NCBI GenBank assembly: GCA_910585725.1
Contig: CAJUFA010000012.1
Coordinates: 27,128-91,127, forward strand
Source of the DNA: an uncultured Dorea sp.
GTDB taxonomy: Bacteria; Bacillota; Clostridia; Lachnospirales; Lachnospiraceae
Direction of reading: 5' to 3'
Length of the DNA stretch: 64,000 nucleotides
The position numbers and the translations under genes were made by a program. Of the stretch, positions 8,550-16,513 are shown one piece after another (the first letter of the stretch is position 1; each line of letters starts with the position of its first letter). The notes beneath the pieces were generated by a model. The model did no database searches. It was not told the origin of the DNA and saw only the letters and a program-made list of their open reading frames with translations.

Positions 8550-9896
8550 ATGACAAAAGCGCAGAAGAAGCAGGCCGAGGATTTTATTCATTTGCTTGGC
8601 CGGGCACACGACGGGATAAAGAAGACGATAGAGACCAAAAACATTGAGGCGGCGCTGGACGTATTGTCGCAGTGCCAGGAGTGCGCTATCAAATTAGGGG
8701 AGATCATTGAGGAGATAGAAGGAGAAGACTTCGTCACAATTTCGATCATTGAGGACTATTGCGAACTGGTATATCAGTTCTATGAGAAACTTAGCCAGGG
8801 TCAGCCGGTTAATGGGAACCAGGCGTATAAGGCGCTTCGTAAATCTCTGATCAGGATGGAGAACAGTATTAAAAATGATATTAAGGAGCGCCGGGAAGTG
8901 GTGTTCCTTCCATATAAAGCATCCATGTGGGATTCCCTGGAAAGCGTATGGAGGGCGGCGGATGAAGATCCGGACTGCGACGCGTACGTCATCCCGATTC
9001 CATACTTTGACAGGGACTCGGAAGGAAACTTTAAGGAAATGCATTATGAAGGGGGTCAGTATCCGGCTTATGTGCCTGTCACTCATTATGATGATTATGA
9101 CATTGCCGTGCATGAGCCGGATATGATATTTATCCATAACCCTTATGATGATTATAATTATGTGACGAGTGTGGCGCCGAAGTTCTACTCCAGGAATCTG
9201 AAGCAATATACGGAGAAGCTGGTCTACATCCCGTATTTTGTACTGGGAGAGATCGATCCGGAGAATAAAGAGGCGCTGAAGGGAATCGAGCATTTCTGCG
9301 TAGCGCCGGGCGTACTTAATGCAGACGTGGTTATCGTGCAGTCGGAGAATATGCGCAAAGCCTACATAGAGATATTGACAGAAGCGATAGGTGAAAGTAC
9401 CAGGTCCCAATGGGAGAAGAAGATTTTGGGCCTTGGATCGCCGAAGATGGACAAGGTGCTGGAGACGCGGGAGGAGGACTGTAATATTCCGGAGGATTGG
9501 ATGCGGATTCTTACAAAGGAGGATGGAAGCAGGAAGAAAGTGATCCTCTATAATACCAGCGTTACCGCGCTGCTTCAGCATGAGGAAAAGATGCTTATAA
9601 AGATGAGGTCTGTGTTCGAGACGTTTAAGGACAGTGCAGATGATGTGGCGCTTCTGTGGCGGCCTCATCCGCTGATCAAGGCGACGATAGAATCCATGCG
9701 TCCGCTGCTGTGGATGGATTACGAGAAGCTGGTGGAGGAGTATAAGGCAGAAGGCTGGGGGATCTATGACGATTCTGCAGAACTGGACCGCGCTATCGCG
9801 CTGAGCGACGCTTATTATGGGGATCACAGCAGTCTCGTGCAGCTGTGTCAGCAGGCGGGGAGACCGGTGATGATACAGGATGTGGAGATTGTGTAG
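8550..9896 (+). CDS. CDP-glycerol glycerophosphotransferase (TagF)-like protein in the flagellar operon
   Basis: I start this 448-aa protein at ATG 8550 (MTKAQKKQAEDFIHLLGRAH), seven bases after GGAG; an in-frame ATG further upstream (8517) lacks a good site. The N-terminal 120 residues are helical. The rest resembles the GT-B fold of the teichoic-acid polymerase family: V-V-F-L-P-Y-K-A-S-M-W-D-S-L, F-I-H-N-P-Y-D-D, L-G-L-G-S-P-K-M-D, W-R-P-H-P-L, and near the end G-D-H-S-S-L-V-Q-L. Members transfer glycerol phosphate or sugars from nucleotide donors. Its place after FliK/FlhB-like genes suggests modification of flagellar or surface polymers; substrate unknown. It is not a typical motility gene. 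Confidence 0.6.
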   Translation: MTKAQKKQAEDFIHLLGRAHDGIKKTIETKNIEAALDVLSQCQECAIKLGEIIEEIEGEDFVTISIIEDYCELVYQFYEKLSQGQPVNGNQAYKALRKSLIRMENSIKNDIKERREVVFLPYKASMWDSLESVWRAADEDPDCDAYVIPIPYFDRDSEGNFKEMHYEGGQYPAYVPVTHYDDYDIAVHEPDMIFIHNPYDDYNYVTSVAPKFYSRNLKQYTEKLVYIPYFVLGEIDPENKEALKGIEHFCVAPGVLNADVVIVQSENMRKAYIEILTEAIGESTRSQWEKKILGLGSPKMDKVLETREEDCNIPEDWMRILTKEDGSRKKVILYNTSVTALLQHEEKMLIKMRSVFETFKDSADDVALLWRPHPLIKATIESMRPLLWMDYEKLVEEYKAEGWGIYDDSAELDRAIALSDAYYGDHSSLVQLCQQAGRPVMIQDVEIV

Positions 9897-10198
9897 AATA
9901 GCAAAGTCAGAACAAAGATCCACTCAGAGATTAATAGGATATATTATTATAATATATAATTGCGAAGTATTCTTATTTATATTATTTGGCAATATTTATG
10001 TCGTATCTTGTCGGAAAACGTGATATAATTAAAACGGTTACTCAAAGGTAAGGAAACGAAGCGAATATTAATTCGCGTAGTTTTTCTTACCTTTTTTTGT
10101 TATAATCGTCGGCTGCCGCGCTATCCGGTTAGGAATCGGGGGCGTGAAATATTGGTAAGCGTCTGCCGATGTAAATAATCCACGAGGAGGAACAAGAT
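9897..10198 (+). promoter_or_regulatory. Gap before the RADAR genes with two extended -10 promoter candidates
   Basis: This 302-base, A+T-rich gap holds two matches to TGnTATAAT: TGATATAAT (TATAAT at 10023-10028) and TGTTATAAT (TATAAT at 10101-10106). The second lies directly after a terminator-like hairpin, and its -35 position falls inside that hairpin. Neither has a good -35 box. The ATG at 10199 follows GAGGAGG. The second site would place the start of transcription about 85 bases ahead of the ATPase gene. No open reading frame with a ribosome binding site is seen in the gap. Confidence 0.5.
10044..10098 (+). terminator. Hairpin terminator between the flagellar genes and the RADAR genes
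   Basis: AAAGGTAAG (10044-10052) pairs perfectly with CTTACCTTT (10086-10094). Inside, GCGAAT (10061-10066) pairs with ATTCGC (10071-10076) around an ATTA loop. A T run follows (to 10098). It can end transcripts from the 6529-9896 operon. If the promoter candidate at 10023 is real, it would also limit a transcript of about 60 bases, so an attenuator or small RNA role is possible. Confidence 0.75.
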
Positions 10199-12979
10199 AT
10201 GCAGAAGCTGGAGATTATTAGAGGAGAGGAATTCAAGATAGCTGTGAAAGATAAGATAGATGTGAATGATATCTTTATAGAGGAATATAGACGGGCGGCT
10301 ATAATGTTGGACGAGATTACAGGCTCTTCGCTGAGGATGGCTGACCAACAGAAAAGCGGTAGGAAATGGACTTGGAAACAGCAGGATTTTGAAAATAATA
10401 TCATTGCGTTTTGTGGAAATCGGGGCGAAGGAAAGAGCAGCGCCATGATGACGTTTGTTAACGCGCTGTATGGGACCGAATATAAAAGGGATGGTATTTT
10501 CTCGAAATGTCAGAATCTGGATAAAGTACATTTTGCGGAACCGATCCTGATAGACCCGTCTATGTTCGACGATGTGCACAATGTGTTGGATATTGTGCTT
10601 GCGAAAATCTTCCGGAAATTTTCGGAACGTTATGAGAGGGATAATCAATATGCAGATGAAGTTACAAGGGATCGGCTGGTGAATCAATTCCAGAAGGTAT
10701 ATCGACATGTGTCCCTGATCAATAATCAGAAGCAGATGATGGATGATGAATTTGATTATGAAGGAAATATCAGTAAATTATCAAAGTTAGGGGCAAGTAC
10801 GAATCTAAAGGAGGAGTTGTCTGATTTGATAGGGACGTATCTGGCTTCTATTAACGAACAGAAAGGCGATGTGCAGATGATCATTGCAATCGACGATCTG
10901 GACTTGTGCAGCTCAAACGCTTATAAGATGGCGGAGCAGATTCGAAAATACCTGATTATTCCGAATGTAACGATTGTAATCAGTGTGAAGATCGATCAGT
11001 TGGAGCTGTGCGTCAGGGAACAGAGCCTGCGGGATTTTGAGAAGATATATCAGAATAGAGACGATAAGGTGTACGATCAGTTAAATAAAGAAGTGCAGAC
11101 GATGGCGGAACGTTATGTGGCGAAGCTGATTCCCCGGCAGCGTCGTATCTATCTTCCGAAGATACAGAATCTGGATGAAGTACATATTATCTACAGGGAG
11201 CAGGATGAAGGAAATATTATATGGGACTCCAGAGAATTAGGGGATTTCAAGGAGATGAAGGATTCTGAAGACTTAGGAGAGGCTTCCGGCAAAAAAGGCG
11301 CTGTTATACAGACGATGCTGGAGCTGCTGTATAACAGGACGGGGATGTGGTTCAGACCGGAAAAGAACGGGCACAGTTATCTGTTTCCTGATAATCTGCG
11401 GGATATGATCAGCTGGATCACAATGATTGCAGGTATGAAGCAGGCAGAGGGGAAGGATGCGGAGGAAAGAGACGCCATTTATCTTAAGAATATCCTGATA
11501 ATCCAGAAATATTTTGAAAGGGAGTGGAATGGGGATAATCTGGCGTTATATGGCGGATGGAATCTTCAGGACATCGGGGATATGGATACCTATCATCTGC
11601 ACGTGGCGGTTCGGAGAATACTGGAGGGAATATACGAAGAGAGTTATCCTGTATATACCCCCCAGGCGAACGCATATGCGGCAGACCGTTCGGACGGCTT
11701 CTTTCATGTAATGGTGCTCTTTGAGATGTGCGAGAGGGATATTGTTGATCTTAGAAAAGAAGGGTATATTTATAGACTGCGTTCATTATATACGATGAGG
11801 ATGAATTATTTTTTGCGGAGTCATAAGGATGAGGAGTTGATGGATTTTATAGGCGGATATATCTGGGGGCCGGCGTTTGGAGGAGTACTTCCGGCGCACC
11901 AGGGAACTGGTATAGATCGGTCCAGGTTTGTATTGGAAACCGTAGAGGGATTTAATAAGGTTCTGGAGAGGATGGGTGTGTTTTCCAAACCATTAGAGGT
12001 TCCTGAGAGAGGGAAAAAAAGCCACGCATCCTATATATCGGATGATGAAGATCGGTTGGGATATATTGAAACATGGATCGTGCTGGCGCTGCTTTCTAAC
12101 GTATGGTATGGGGGTAACGGACCGGTGGTGTACGCGTCAAACAAGGGAATTATATCTGATAATAATCAGATAGACAATTATGTGCAGATCAGCCTGGAAA
12201 ATTATCTTGTCGGTCTGTGTAAGCTGGAGGCGCTCTACGATAAGGTGAATATGGCGCGTCTGGGAATAAAGAAGGAGGAATATGACAGGATAATTGAAAT
12301 GATTGAAAGAGATAATCAGGTGATCGTTAATAGTGCAAGGGAAATTGTTTCTAATATAGATCTGGCTCTGGAGATAAAAGCTTACTGCACAAAAAAGCGA
12401 GAGTACAAGAAGAATACGGAGGGTACAGTTGATTTAAGCAGAAGACTTGTGGAAACGTTCTTTAAAAATCTGGAAACATGTATGGCGCGATACAAGATGC
12501 AATGTAATTCATCGGAATTTCTTACATTATTAGTGGGAAACGTGGAGGTGGATATGGCGCTGTTATACGCGGAGCTCTTCGAATTGAGCGTGCATAATGC
12601 TCCTTTGAGAAGACAGTTGGAAGAAGAGAATGAGGTTAGTGATTATGTATCGAGATATCGAAAGAAAATAACGGAGATTCCGGAGGAATGGAATACGCAG
12701 AACTATGTAAGTTATCATGTATCCAGCAGCATGAGGAATCTTTCGGCAGAGAATACCAAGGTGAATCTGGATGATCTTGCGTCTTCTGTAAGACAGTATA
12801 ACGGGACATATAAAAGATGGCCGGAGGGGTTGGATGTAGAAGGATTGTGTAATCTATACAGAGAGGTTATGAGAATATATCGAAAGAATAAGAAGGAGCC
12901 AATATCCAGAGAGTTACATGAGGAATATAAGAGACTGGTTAAGGTCCAGAAAGAAATAGAAGCTATGTTCGCTAAATAA
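10199..12979 (+). CDS. rdrA: RADAR anti-phage system ATPase RdrA (KAP-type P-loop NTPase)
   Basis: The 926-aa cytoplasmic protein has a Walker A motif at residues 73-80 (GNRGEGKS, K79) and a Walker B motif at 229-235 (IAIDDLD). In both, the spacing and surrounding strands (F-C-G-N-R-G-E-G-K-S-S, then I-V-I-S-V-K-I-D-Q-L) fit KAP/STAND-like ATPases. A long helical C-terminal part follows. A gene for a very large deaminase-like protein starts 33 bases downstream. Size, order and motifs match RdrA of RADAR, where an oligomeric ATPase works with the deaminase RdrB to stop phage infection by adenosine/ATP or RNA deamination. The family call is inference from the gene pair; the N-terminal 60 residues have no recognisable motif. 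Confidence 0.88.
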   Translation: MQKLEIIRGEEFKIAVKDKIDVNDIFIEEYRRAAIMLDEITGSSLRMADQQKSGRKWTWKQQDFENNIIAFCGNRGEGKSSAMMTFVNALYGTEYKRDGIFSKCQNLDKVHFAEPILIDPSMFDDVHNVLDIVLAKIFRKFSERYERDNQYADEVTRDRLVNQFQKVYRHVSLINNQKQMMDDEFDYEGNISKLSKLGASTNLKEELSDLIGTYLASINEQKGDVQMIIAIDDLDLCSSNAYKMAEQIRKYLIIPNVTIVISVKIDQLELCVREQSLRDFEKIYQNRDDKVYDQLNKEVQTMAERYVAKLIPRQRRIYLPKIQNLDEVHIIYREQDEGNIIWDSRELGDFKEMKDSEDLGEASGKKGAVIQTMLELLYNRTGMWFRPEKNGHSYLFPDNLRDMISWITMIAGMKQAEGKDAEERDAIYLKNILIIQKYFEREWNGDNLALYGGWNLQDIGDMDTYHLHVAVRRILEGIYEESYPVYTPQANAYAADRSDGFFHVMVLFEMCERDIVDLRKEGYIYRLRSLYTMRMNYFLRSHKDEELMDFIGGYIWGPAFGGVLPAHQGTGIDRSRFVLETVEGFNKVLERMGVFSKPLEVPERGKKSHASYISDDEDRLGYIETWIVLALLSNVWYGGNGPVVYASNKGIISDNNQIDNYVQISLENYLVGLCKLEALYDKVNMARLGIKKEEYDRIIEMIERDNQVIVNSAREIVSNIDLALEIKAYCTKKREYKKNTEGTVDLSRRLVETFFKNLETCMARYKMQCNSSEFLTLLVGNVEVDMALLYAELFELSVHNAPLRRQLEEENEVSDYVSRYRKKITEIPEEWNTQNYVSYHVSSSMRNLSAENTKVNLDDLASSVRQYNGTYKRWPEGLDVEGLCNLYREVMRIYRKNKKEPISRELHEEYKRLVKVQKEIEAMFAK

Positions 12980-13012
12980 GAATAGATAAAAGATGAGCAG
13001 GAAGAGGAGTAT

Positions 13013-15532
13013 ATGGATATAGAGAAGGGAAATCTGGAGATTATATTTTTAAAAATTCCATATTATAAGATTCTGACGAAAACCCATGTCGGAGGGCTGG
13101 GACATAATTATAAGCACGTAGATAAGAATCTGTATATGCAGTATTCACAAAGCGTGTTTTCGTGCTGTTCAGAGGACGAAAGAGAGAATAATTATCTGAA
13201 ACTGATTCAGGATATGAAGGATAATACTGAGAATTCACCTGGTATTTTCCGGTTTATTATGAAGATAGCAGACAGACTGCTTACATATGACGGAAATGAG
13301 ATTATCTGTAAGTTCGACGAGCTGCTGCGGTGGAGAGAAATATCCTTTCCGTTAGGCCAGGACTTTTTTACTTGTGCTTTCCTGGCAAAACATGATCTTG
13401 AAAGAGGATACCGGACGAAGAATTTTTCGTGGCTTCCCATCATTCGGAGTGATGACGATCGGCTGCATAATATATTGAAGCGGGGGATGGCGGAGAATCA
13501 TTTTCATCTGAACGGTTCTACGAAGATATTTGAATTGAATTGGATCTGTCTGATGAATCTGATTGATGGCAGAATGCATGATTTTAAAAAGATTACAGAG
13601 GCTCTTCAGTCGCATCATACGGACAGGGTGAAAAGGGATGGCGGCCGGGAGAGCTTCTATGCAGAATGCCAGAGAGCGGCGCTTTACAGAGTATATCTTT
13701 TCGGCGTGTTAAAAAGAAGACGCAGTCTGATCGAACAGGCGGAAGATCTTTTGAAAAAAGTTGAAAAAGGAAAGACGATGGAGGAAGTGGTCGCGGAGAT
13801 CCAGGAGCTCATCGTATTGGCAAAATACATCTACGGCGCGCGGGTGGACGGAAGTTCAATCTTAGATTATGCATATGAGAAGGACATGACAGACAGCAAT
13901 GACCGGGAGTGCTGTCTTTTGACGGGAGAAAGGAGATTTTTGTACGAATGTTATAAGGCGTCTGTATGCAGGACGTTTACAGATTATCAGAAGAATCTCT
14001 TTTATGTATATCTTGCAATCCGTACGCATTTTCGCGGAGAACTGATTCAGATCAATAAGCAGGTAGGATTTGCGAATTTCAGTAATTACCAGAAGCGTAA
14101 GGAAATTTTTATCGAAGGGCAGAAGGAATATGAAGATGAGTTGATTAGATTGGCGCTAAATGAGACGATGAGAAAGCAGAATATTGTTTCTCTGGAAGCG
14201 CGTATCTGTCCGAAGCAAAGCGCCGCGAAGCTGTACAAGGCGATCGCAAGAAGCCAGAATATTGTGGCGGATACAGGAAAAAGTTTTAGGGAAGATAAGA
14301 TGATTTATGTATTGCATTTCCCAAAGAGCAGAGATAAAGAATTCTGTCTGGGAACGGCCAGGAATCAAAACGTGCGTCAGGCTTCCATGAAGCAGGCAAA
14401 GAGTATTGCCGCGCTGCTGGAGAGAGGAACGAGAATAGGAGGGAAGATACGAGGAATAGACGCATGCTCCAGCGAGATATATTGCAGGCCGGAAGTGTTC
14501 GGACAGGTTTTTCGATATTTGCTGGATCTAGAATTTCCGCTTGCAGGGAAAGGAGAACAGAGAAAGTCGAGGCTTCATGCAACCTATCATGCGGGTGAGG
14601 ATTTCTTTGATATCGTAGACGGAATCAGGGCGATAGACGAGACGATTTTGTTCTGCGGCTTAAGAAGGGGAAGCAGGATCGGACATGGGCTTGCAATGGG
14701 GATAGACCCCTATGAATATTATAAATATAAAGGATATAAGATTGTCCTTCCCAAGCAAGTATTAATGGATGATATTGCATGGATGCTGAGCAAAGCAGAT
14801 GAAATGGGATGTACGATGGAAAGCCGGCTTAAAACTGAGTTAAAGGAGCGGTACTATAATCTGTATGAGGAGATTTTCAGAAGAAATGTCTCCAATAAGC
14901 AGAAGGCGTCGGTAATGGATTATTATCAGAGCTGGAAGCTTCGGGGGGATAATCCTTATACATATTGTCTGGAGGAAGGGGAATTTCTGCAGAGAATGAA
15001 GAGGAGGAGTATCCGGAGAGCCGACAGGTATGAGTTCAACGACAGAGTTCCTGATAATCTGAGAAAGGTGGAATGTTACAGGAATCTGTATCACGCATAT
15101 CATTTTAATAAACAGGTCAGGGAATGCGGAGATGAGAGAACAGAGTTCAAGATGGATCAGAGATATGCAGATATCGTATTCCAACTTCAGGAGAAGATGA
15201 TTCAAAAGCTGGTAAAGATAGGAATTGGGGTAGAGACGAATCCTTCGTCGAATTATCTCATCGGAACCATACAAAGATACGAAGAGCATCCGATTCTGCG
15301 GTTTAACGCCAGAAAGCTGAAGGAGACAGAGAAAAATATGTCGTTGAATGTGTCGGTGAATACAGATGATCAAGGAGTGTTCGATACTTTGCTGGAGAAT
15401 GAGTATGCGCTTATGACACTGGCGCTGAAGAAGGCGAAGGATGAAAAGGGGCGGACGATATATGATATTGAAGATATCTACGAGTGGATAGATTATGTAA
15501 GGAAGATGGGGGTTGAGCAGGTGTTTAATTAG
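13013..15532 (+). CDS. rdrB: RADAR anti-phage system adenosine deaminase RdrB
   Basis: The 839-aa protein carries the adenosine deaminase metal and catalytic signatures in order but widely spaced: H163-x-H165 (ENHFHLNGST), H526-A-G-E529 (YHAGED), R-I-G-H558-G-L, E-T-N-P-S-S-N (741-747) followed by H-P, and N-T-D785-D786. Housekeeping adenosine deaminases are about 340 residues long; here large insertions separate the motifs, as in RdrB, which builds a hollow shell. All metal ligands and the catalytic Glu are present, so the enzyme looks active. The start follows GAAGAGGAG. It forms an operon with the ATPase gene upstream. No RdrC- or RdrD-like membrane gene is seen next to it. Confidence 0.9.
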   Translation: MDIEKGNLEIIFLKIPYYKILTKTHVGGLGHNYKHVDKNLYMQYSQSVFSCCSEDERENNYLKLIQDMKDNTENSPGIFRFIMKIADRLLTYDGNEIICKFDELLRWREISFPLGQDFFTCAFLAKHDLERGYRTKNFSWLPIIRSDDDRLHNILKRGMAENHFHLNGSTKIFELNWICLMNLIDGRMHDFKKITEALQSHHTDRVKRDGGRESFYAECQRAALYRVYLFGVLKRRRSLIEQAEDLLKKVEKGKTMEEVVAEIQELIVLAKYIYGARVDGSSILDYAYEKDMTDSNDRECCLLTGERRFLYECYKASVCRTFTDYQKNLFYVYLAIRTHFRGELIQINKQVGFANFSNYQKRKEIFIEGQKEYEDELIRLALNETMRKQNIVSLEARICPKQSAAKLYKAIARSQNIVADTGKSFREDKMIYVLHFPKSRDKEFCLGTARNQNVRQASMKQAKSIAALLERGTRIGGKIRGIDACSSEIYCRPEVFGQVFRYLLDLEFPLAGKGEQRKSRLHATYHAGEDFFDIVDGIRAIDETILFCGLRRGSRIGHGLAMGIDPYEYYKYKGYKIVLPKQVLMDDIAWMLSKADEMGCTMESRLKTELKERYYNLYEEIFRRNVSNKQKASVMDYYQSWKLRGDNPYTYCLEEGEFLQRMKRRSIRRADRYEFNDRVPDNLRKVECYRNLYHAYHFNKQVRECGDERTEFKMDQRYADIVFQLQEKMIQKLVKIGIGVETNPSSNYLIGTIQRYEEHPILRFNARKLKETEKNMSLNVSVNTDDQGVFDTLLENEYALMTLALKKAKDEKGRTIYDIEDIYEWIDYVRKMGVEQVFN

Positions 15533-15611
15533 ATGAGTAATCCGGCGAACCGCCGGTGATAAACTAAAGAATTTTGTGAAAATGTCGATATACAAGTGAG
15601 AAGGGGAAATT

Positions 15612-16346
15612 ATGAAGGTATGGGCACATAGAGGATGCAGTCAGATGTATCCGGAGAATACGATATCTGCTTTCGAGAAAGCGATGGAGATAGAAGGACT
15701 CGAAGGGATCGAATTAGATATCCAGCTTACGAAAGACGGACAGTTAGTTGTCTGTCACGATGAACGTGTGGATCGGACGACGAACGGGATCGGAGAAGTA
15801 CGGCAGTTTGTATTGACAGAGATTAGGAAACTTCGGATCGAAGCCGGTAATGGTAAATATGAACAGGTTCCGGTAATGGAAGAAGTTTTAGAATTGTTTA
15901 GGGACGGCGGGAAGGAGCAAAAAGGCAATTTAAAGCTGAATATAGAGCTCAAGAATAGTGTTTATCCATACGAGGGGATGGAGGAGAAGATCATTGATCT
16001 GGTATATAAGTATGGACTGCAGAATCGTGTAATCTATTCTTCATTCAGCGCGTTATCACTGGAAAAAATCAGAAAGCTTGACGTGAAGGCGGGAATAGGG
16101 ATACTTGATACGAAGATATCGGATTGTCTGTATAAATTGAAGGGCGGCTGCGGAGCGGATGCTTTGCATCCTTGTTGGCGTGGATTGGACCTTCCCAAAG
16201 AACGTATATCGGGATATGCGGTCCGCGCCTGGTTTACAGGACATCTGTATCCCGAGAAGCCTACGGGAAAGCGGCTGGATCTGGCCGCTTTGGAACGTCT
16301 GGGAATTACGGATGTTTTTTTGAATGAACCGGAGAAATATGTATAG
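15612..16346 (+). CDS. Glycerophosphodiester phosphodiesterase (GDPD, UgpQ-like)
   Basis: The 244-aa protein has the GDPD active-site set: A-H6-R-G (with E15-N16 in Y-P-E-N-T), E34-L-D36 and V-C-H49-D, then N-I-E-L-K. These act with a divalent metal to split glycerophosphodiesters into glycerol 3-phosphate and an alcohol. There is no signal peptide, so it is cytoplasmic. It lies 79 bases after rdrB in the same direction, with only a small CCGGC/GCCGG hairpin lacking a T run between them. Read-through from the RADAR promoter is therefore possible, but a functional link to defence is not supported by anything in the protein itself. It could equally recycle teichoic-acid or lipid glycerol phosphate. 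Confidence 0.93.
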   Translation: MKVWAHRGCSQMYPENTISAFEKAMEIEGLEGIELDIQLTKDGQLVVCHDERVDRTTNGIGEVRQFVLTEIRKLRIEAGNGKYEQVPVMEEVLELFRDGGKEQKGNLKLNIELKNSVYPYEGMEEKIIDLVYKYGLQNRVIYSSFSALSLEKIRKLDVKAGIGILDTKISDCLYKLKGGCGADALHPCWRGLDLPKERISGYAVRAWFTGHLYPEKPTGKRLDLAALERLGITDVFLNEPEKYV

Positions 16347-16394
16347 AAAAAATATATATTTGAAATTTCAGCTACATAGTTTATTAAAGTAGAA

Positions 16395-16422
16395 TTGAAA
16401 TATAATAAAGTTTATATATTAT
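16395..16422 (+). promoter_or_regulatory. Candidate promoter of the first polysaccharide operon
   Basis: TTGAAA (16395-16400) and TATTAT (16417-16422) are separated by 16 bases, in an A+T-rich gap about 90 bases before the sugar transferase gene. The match to the vegetative consensus is fair. The 167-base gap has no terminator-like hairpin. Confidence 0.45.
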
Positions 16423-16513
16423 ATTACTTAATATCGGGGTATAAAGCAGCGATTTGGTATGGACAGTTATTTGTTCTGCAGATAATCATATTTACTGAAG
16501 GATAAGAGGGGTT

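Noticed and set aside
7788..8609. Minus-strand open frame of 273 codons opposite the FlhB-like gene
   Set aside because: Its Pro/Ser/Leu-rich low-complexity product mirrors the Ala/Glu-rich codons of the plus-strand gene. No start site and no family likeness.
8694..9923. Long minus-strand open frame opposite the TagF-like gene
   Set aside because: The composition (many His, Ile, Arg) is that of a reverse complement of a real gene; there is no ribosome binding site and the plus-strand gene has clear family motifs.
13013..15532. Housekeeping adenosine or AMP deaminase
   Set aside because: The protein is more than twice the usual length with large insertions between motifs, and it is paired with a KAP-type ATPase gene, which fits RdrB instead.
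14840..15595. Minus-strand open frame of 251 codons opposite rdrB
   Set aside because: It is a shadow of the deaminase gene, whose catalytic motifs lie on the plus strand; no ribosome binding site was seen.
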